The notes beneath the pieces were generated by a model. It saw only the letters and a program-made list of their open reading frames with translations. It made no database searches and was not told the origin of the DNA. A stretch of DNA of 64,000 nt. It comes from Azospira oryzae (GTDB lineage Bacteria; Pseudomonadota; Gammaproteobacteria; Burkholderiales; Rhodocyclaceae). A program made the translations under genes and the position numbers. The stretch lies in assembly GCF_004217225.1 (NCBI RefSeq), contig NZ_SHKM01000002.1:501307-565306 (forward strand), given 5' to 3'. Positions 60,878-64,000 of this stretch are shown in pieces. How positions within the stretch are numbered: the first letter of the stretch is position 1; the number at the start of each line of letters is the position of its first letter.

Positions 60878-61777
60878 GTGGACTTAGTGACAGGCCAATC
60901 GATTTACTACAGCAACAAAAATCATCTGCCGCTTGAGGACGTTGCAGAATCTCTTCTGGCTCTCAAATCCATCATTGAAGTAACACCTTTTGTCTTAGAA
61001 AGACTTTCCCCTGGCTTGTCCATTCAACGAACACATGTTTTCGTAAATGAGGTCAAGGCTGGGAGCTTATGGGAAGACCTAATTGTTAAATTTGTTTGGG
61101 GTAATCAAGAGAAGTTAAACCAAGACATTACGGAGTTACGTAGTGAACTGAAGGTCGACTCGCTACTGAATAATCGACTGCTAATCGGAACAATAATTGG
61201 CGCTCTAGTTACTGGTGGTGGGCTGTACTTGCTAAAGAAATTTAGCGGTTCCGAAGAGCAAAAGCAGATCTTACAAGCAAATCAAAATATATTCATAGTT
61301 AGCGGGGCTGCACAAGCTGGAGTCTCTGAGGATCAATTCAAATCGATACTAGATACCGCGATTCTCAAGAATCCTCAGGTTGCAAAAGATGCTGTACGTG
61401 TTGTGCGACCTGCTAAGAGAGAGGGGGATGTCTCAATTGTTTTCAATAGAGATAGCTCCTCAGAGATTGGTAATAGGGCGATTAAGGCTATGCCTAGTAA
61501 TGCTCCAGAAGAGGAGCAATTGGAGACTGTCGAAGATTACGAAAATGTAGAAATTCAGATCAGAGCAATTGATCTAGATAGTACAAAGCGAGGGTGGGCA
61601 GCCGTGGTGCCGAGTGTTGCTTCCCGTCGAACAAAAATGCACTTGGATCCGCACATTAAGCTGACAGATTTATTGGGGAAGACAGCAATCAAAGGCGACG
61701 TAACAGTGGTTTTTCGCTCCGATGATGTAGGAACTCGAGTTCCCGTTCTGATATTCCTAAGAGACATCTCTAAATAG
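60878..61777 (+). CDS. Unknown protein with central membrane segment
   Basis: The GTG at 60878 has AGGAGGT five bases upstream and gives 299 residues. A mixed N-terminal domain (about 1-100, with GSLWEDLIVKFVWGNQEKL near 63-81) is followed by one hydrophobic helix (LIGTIIGALVTGGGLYLL, about 101-118) and a C-terminal domain that ends with KGDVTVVFRSDDVGTRVPV. The gene is clearly lower in GC than its neighbours and is bracketed by inverted repeats, which suggests acquisition. I recognise the layout from uncharacterised proteins scattered in accessory regions, without known function. Confidence 0.75.
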   Translation: MDLVTGQSIYYSNKNHLPLEDVAESLLALKSIIEVTPFVLERLSPGLSIQRTHVFVNEVKAGSLWEDLIVKFVWGNQEKLNQDITELRSELKVDSLLNNRLLIGTIIGALVTGGGLYLLKKFSGSEEQKQILQANQNIFIVSGAAQAGVSEDQFKSILDTAILKNPQVAKDAVRVVRPAKREGDVSIVFNRDSSSEIGNRAIKAMPSNAPEEEQLETVEDYENVEIQIRAIDLDSTKRGWAAVVPSVASRRTKMHLDPHIKLTDLLGKTAIKGDVTVVFRSDDVGTRVPVLIFLRDISK

Positions 61778-62110
61778 GTATCTAAAACGTTGATACTTTC
61801 AATTGAGTTAGGACACATGAAAGCGCCCTGTGCGGCGCCGAGCAACGCAGCTTTTGGCGGGAAAAGGGCGAGCACTGTTTGAGGGCCTTTAGGCCCGAGT
61901 TGCGCAGCCCCCGCCGGAAGCGAGTAGCGCAGGGGACCCCGCGGTACGCGGGGCGCCAAACCGGGCGCGCCTTCTTTTGGTTACATTTTCTTGGTAAGAC
62001 AAGAAAAGTAACCCGCGCGTCAGGCGCGGAACCTGGCGGTCAATCAACCCATCACCGCTTGAGGCGGGCGATGATCACTCGATGGAATATTTTTACGCGA
62101 GTCTTGAATC
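61778..62110. other. Gene-free stretch containing inverted-repeat copy 2
   Basis: About 330 bases. 61837-62041 is the inverted second copy of the GC-rich repeat, and the last 70 bases lead to a GTG start at 62111. No gene is seen. Confidence 0.6.
61837..62041 (-). repeat. Intergenic repeat, copy 2 (inverted relative to copy 1)
   Basis: Read on the minus strand, this segment follows the sequence order of 60588-60788: GACCGCC, GGTTCCGCGCC, GCGCGGGTT, the TTTTCTTG/CAAGAAAA hairpin, AACCAAAAGAAGG, CCCCTGCGCT and the CTGCGTTGCTCGGC end. About three quarters of the bases appear to match by eye. Confidence 0.8.
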
Positions 62111-62452
62111 GTGACAGAACAGACCGTATCCAGACTAATCGTAGCGTCTATCGTAACGGTCATTGCCTGTGCCATTGCCATACAAACCAGATTCCTGGGT
62201 GATGCGATACCAAAGACCTATCTACAGACCCTGTTGATGGTCGCATTCTGCATGGCGCCTCTCCTCATCATGATTAAGATTGTTTCCCGGCTTTTTCTGA
62301 GCGGCCTCAAAGGAAAATCTGTGTCATTCATAGAGACAGCATTTTTCTTCTACTACATATTGCTAACAGTGGAAGCCCGAGCGGAATGGCGTTGCTACAT
62401 AGAAGAGCAGAAAAGAAAAGTTGAGCGTGGTACGAGGCAAGGACATGGGTAA
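62111..62452 (+). CDS. Small membrane protein, unknown
   Basis: A 113-residue product from a GTG at 62111. Hydrophobic segments are LIVASIVTVIACAIAI (about 8-23), LLMVAFCMAPLLIMIKIV (about 41-58) and a weaker FFFYYILLTV (about 78-87), followed by a charged C-terminus. No strong Shine-Dalgarno is seen. Unknown family. It overlaps the next small frame by 8 nt. Confidence 0.5.
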   Translation: MTEQTVSRLIVASIVTVIACAIAIQTRFLGDAIPKTYLQTLLMVAFCMAPLLIMIKIVSRLFLSGLKGKSVSFIETAFFFYYILLTVEARAEWRCYIEEQKRKVERGTRQGHG

Positions 62453-62615
62453 CAGCGAACCTCGACAGGATAGCAGCGCCCTTGATCGGCAAGTCGTTGT
62501 TCGTGTCGTTGGTGGTGTCCGCTTCGTGGAAGCGGATGATCTGAATCAAGCCGAGATAGGCGCCCGACTGTCCGTCTCGGGTTTCCCTTTTGTGCCAATC
62601 AGTCCTTGGCGTTAG
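62445..62615 (+). CDS. Small hypothetical protein
   Basis: A 56-residue frame whose ATG at 62445 overlaps the stop of the upstream membrane-protein gene (ATGGGTAA) and is preceded by AAGGAC. The soluble sequence contains VVVRVVGGVRFVEADDLNQAEIG. Overlap and ribosome site give modest support; there is no family assignment. A TTGGC-GTTA-GCCAA hairpin follows at the end. Confidence 0.4.
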   Translation: MGNSEPRQDSSALDRQVVVRVVGGVRFVEADDLNQAEIGARLSVSGFPFVPISPWR

Positions 62616-62636
62616 CCAAACTTTAGGAAAGAGAAC

Positions 62637-62921
62637 ATGGAAACGTTGCTTCTTGTTATAGCTACGATCGTGTCCGCGGCTATTACAGTCCAGTTTGCCC
62701 TTTGGTTATGGGGGAAAAAAGGCTATTCCGAATATGACTGGAAAGAGTTATTGGGGCTTCCGGTTTATCGGGATATGCCCAAAGGGGCTCCGGGGGAAGA
62801 TAACTACGTTGTCCAGTTTGTGATTCAAAGGGTGCTCTTCTTTTTTCTTCTTCTTTTTGCTGGGGCGTTAGTCATAACTATCCAATTACTGGTGGCTGCC
62901 TTCCATCACTTTGTTGCATGA
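62637..62921 (+). CDS. Small membrane protein with two hydrophobic segments, unknown
   Basis: A 94-residue protein with a good start context (GGAAAGAG before the ATG). N-terminal helix LLLVIATIVSAAITVQFALWLW (about 4-25), a soluble middle with YDWKELLGLPVYRDMPKGAPGE, and a C-terminal helix VLFFFLLLFAGALVITIQLLV (about 66-86). Unknown family. It is the third gene of a short AT-rich run of unknown genes before murB. Confidence 0.6.
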   Translation: METLLLVIATIVSAAITVQFALWLWGKKGYSEYDWKELLGLPVYRDMPKGAPGEDNYVVQFVIQRVLFFFLLLFAGALVITIQLLVAAFHHFVA

Positions 62922-62958
62922 GCTAGCGCCGTTTTTGCGGTTATCCCTCTGCTGGGGA

Positions 62959-63993
62959 TCAAAGAAAAATCGGCTCCGGCGTCAGCCCGACGCCAAACTT
63001 CTCCCGCACACTGGCCTGCACGGCCCCCATCACCGCCCCCACATCCGCCCCCGTGGCGCCGCCACGATTCACCAGCACCAGCGCCTGCTTCTCATACATC
63101 CCCGCCGGCCCCAGATTCCTCCCCTTCCACCCCGCCTGCTCGATCAGCCAGCCGGCGGCCAGCTTCACCCGCCCGTCGTGCTGGGGGTACTGGGGCAGGG
63201 TCGGGTACTCGGCTGCCAGTCGGGCGGCGGTGGCGGCGTCCACCACCGGGTTGTGGAAGAAGCTGCCGGCGTTGGGCACCTGGGCCGGGTCCGGCAGCTT
63301 GCGCTGGCGGATGGCGATGATGGCGTCCGACACCTGCAGGGCCGTGGGGGCGGCGATGCCGGCTGCGGCCAGTTCCTTGGCCACGTCCGCATAGCGGGTC
63401 ACCGCCTGCCAGTGCTTCTCCAGGCGGAAGGTGACGTGGGTGATGGCGTAGCGGCCGTCGAGGTGCCAGCCCTCCTGCTTGAAGAGGCTGTCCCGGTAGC
63501 CGAAGCGCAGCTGGTGGCGGTCGAAGCGCACCGCTGCGCCGGTGGTGAGGTCCACCGCTTCCAGGTGGTGGAAGCGCTCCGCCACTTCCAGGCCGTAGGC
63601 GCCGATGTTCTGGATCGGGGCGGCGCCGACGGTGCCGGGGATGAGGGAGAGGTTCTCCAGGCCCGGATAGCCGGCGGCCAGGGTCCAGCGCACGAAGTCG
63701 TGCCAGTTTTCGCCGGCGCCGGCGCGGATGTACCAGGCTTCGTCGTCTTCCGCCGCCAGTTCCCGGCCGGGGATGGCCAGGCGCAGCACCAGGCCGGGGA
63801 AGTCGCCGTTCAGCACCAGATTGCTGCCACCGCCGAGAATGAAGCGGGGCTTGCCTTGCAGGGCAGGCACGGCGGAGATGGCCGCCAGTTGTGCCGTTGC
63901 GGTTATGGTGCCGAGGAAGGCGGCGCGTCCCGGCAGGGCCAGGGTGTTGAGGGCTTGCAGGTCGGCGTCGGCTTGCAGGAAGGTGGGCAGCAT
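62959..63993 (-). CDS. murB: UDP-N-acetylenolpyruvoylglucosamine reductase
   Basis: A 344-residue FAD enzyme with the PP-type FAD-binding motif ([20 protein letters not shown]), the [15 protein letters not shown] segment, the [13 protein letters not shown] type I MurB signatures and the C-terminal [12 protein letters not shown] and GSFFHNPV motifs (active-site Ser in the latter). It reduces enolpyruvyl-UDP-GlcNAc to UDP-MurNAc in peptidoglycan synthesis. The ATG at 63993 is seven bases from the window end, so a start further upstream cannot be excluded. Confidence 0.94.
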   Translation of the reverse strand: MLPTFLQADADLQALNTLALPGRAAFLGTITATAQLAAISAVPALQGKPRFILGGGSNLVLNGDFPGLVLRLAIPGRELAAEDDEAWYIRAGAGENWHDFVRWTLAAGYPGLENLSLIPGTVGAAPIQNIGAYGLEVAERFHHLEAVDLTTGAAVRFDRHQLRFGYRDSLFKQEGWHLDGRYAITHVTFRLEKHWQAVTRYADVAKELAAAGIAAPTALQVSDAIIAIRQRKLPDPAQVPNAGSFFHNPVVDAATAARLAAEYPTLPQYPQHDGRVKLAAGWLIEQAGWKGRNLGPAGMYEKQALVLVNRGGATGADVGAVMGAVQASVREKFGVGLTPEPIFL

Positions 63994-64000
63994 GGCGTGG

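Noticed and set aside
62600-62625. Integron attC-like GTTAGCC with a flanking palindrome after the 56-residue frame
   Set aside because: The core does not fit GTTRRRY, no matching RYYYAAC partner is found, and there is no integrase.

Overview
The window reads as a chromosomal segment of a GC-rich betaproteobacterium, most likely a Rhodocyclales member (Azospira/Dechloromonas/Azoarcus relatives). This is inferred from gene order (dprA, LysM protein, def, fmt, htpX, rsmB, DUF4390, NtrYX-like pair, trkA, trkH, hemE, priA) and from codon use. Two ParB centromere sites (parS) at 33.2 kb and several DnaA-box clusters suggest that the region lies on the origin-proximal part of the chromosome.

Accessory half, about 1-19.7 kb, visibly less GC-rich than the rest. 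(i) At 1-5556, on the minus strand, is a tightly overlapping four-gene restriction/conflict operon: C5 DNA methyltransferase, MORC/MutL-like GHKL ATPase, Z1-domain helicase-like ATPase and a PD-(D/E)XK protein cut by the window start. (ii) At 6078-6524 is a small HAD-family phosphatase. (iii) At 6747-12918 is an XRE regulator followed by a Tn7-like transposition module, tnsA-tnsB-tnsC-tniQ, with no CRISPR array, cas gene or tnsE in view. (iv) At 13.2-19.3 kb is an unfamiliar operon. It has a structured leader, a 62-residue ORF, a sugar-nucleotide-type epimerase, a glycosyltransferase fused to a radical SAM/SPASM enzyme, a WG-repeat protein fused to an O-methyltransferase, and a histidine phosphatase. 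The last four genes are joined by three ATGA start/stop overlaps. I consider this the best candidate for an undescribed system; its product is unknown.

Core half, about 19.7-60.4 kb. An acyltransferase gene is followed by a peroxide-stress neighbourhood (tpx, oxyR, dps, with a good OxyR-like operator before dps). A pair of inverted modules of about 235 bp rich in DnaA boxes flanks a Cys-rich periplasmic protein and rsuA. Then come topB, smg, dprA, a LysM protein, def, fmt, htpX, the two parS sites, an S1/P1 nuclease with a cation efflux pump, rsmB, DUF4390, an NtrY-like kinase with a regulator whose AAA+ domain is degenerate, trkA, trkH, hemE, a 620-bp AT-rich spacer with DnaA boxes, and priA. 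After these are a sigma-54-type promoter before an EF-hand-like protein, a dCACHE/PAS/GGDEF cyclase, a MOSC protein, a ROK kinase, a DUF2059 protein, a succinyl-CoA:acetate CoA-transferase, carbonic anhydrase, DUF1840, a membrane protein, a cupin, an M61 peptidase, a cell-wall amidase and a lipoprotein.

Right end, 60.4-64 kb. A small AT-rich island of unknown genes lies next to murB. Its first gene is bracketed by inverted copies of a roughly 200-bp repeat. No rRNA, tRNA or CRISPR array was seen.
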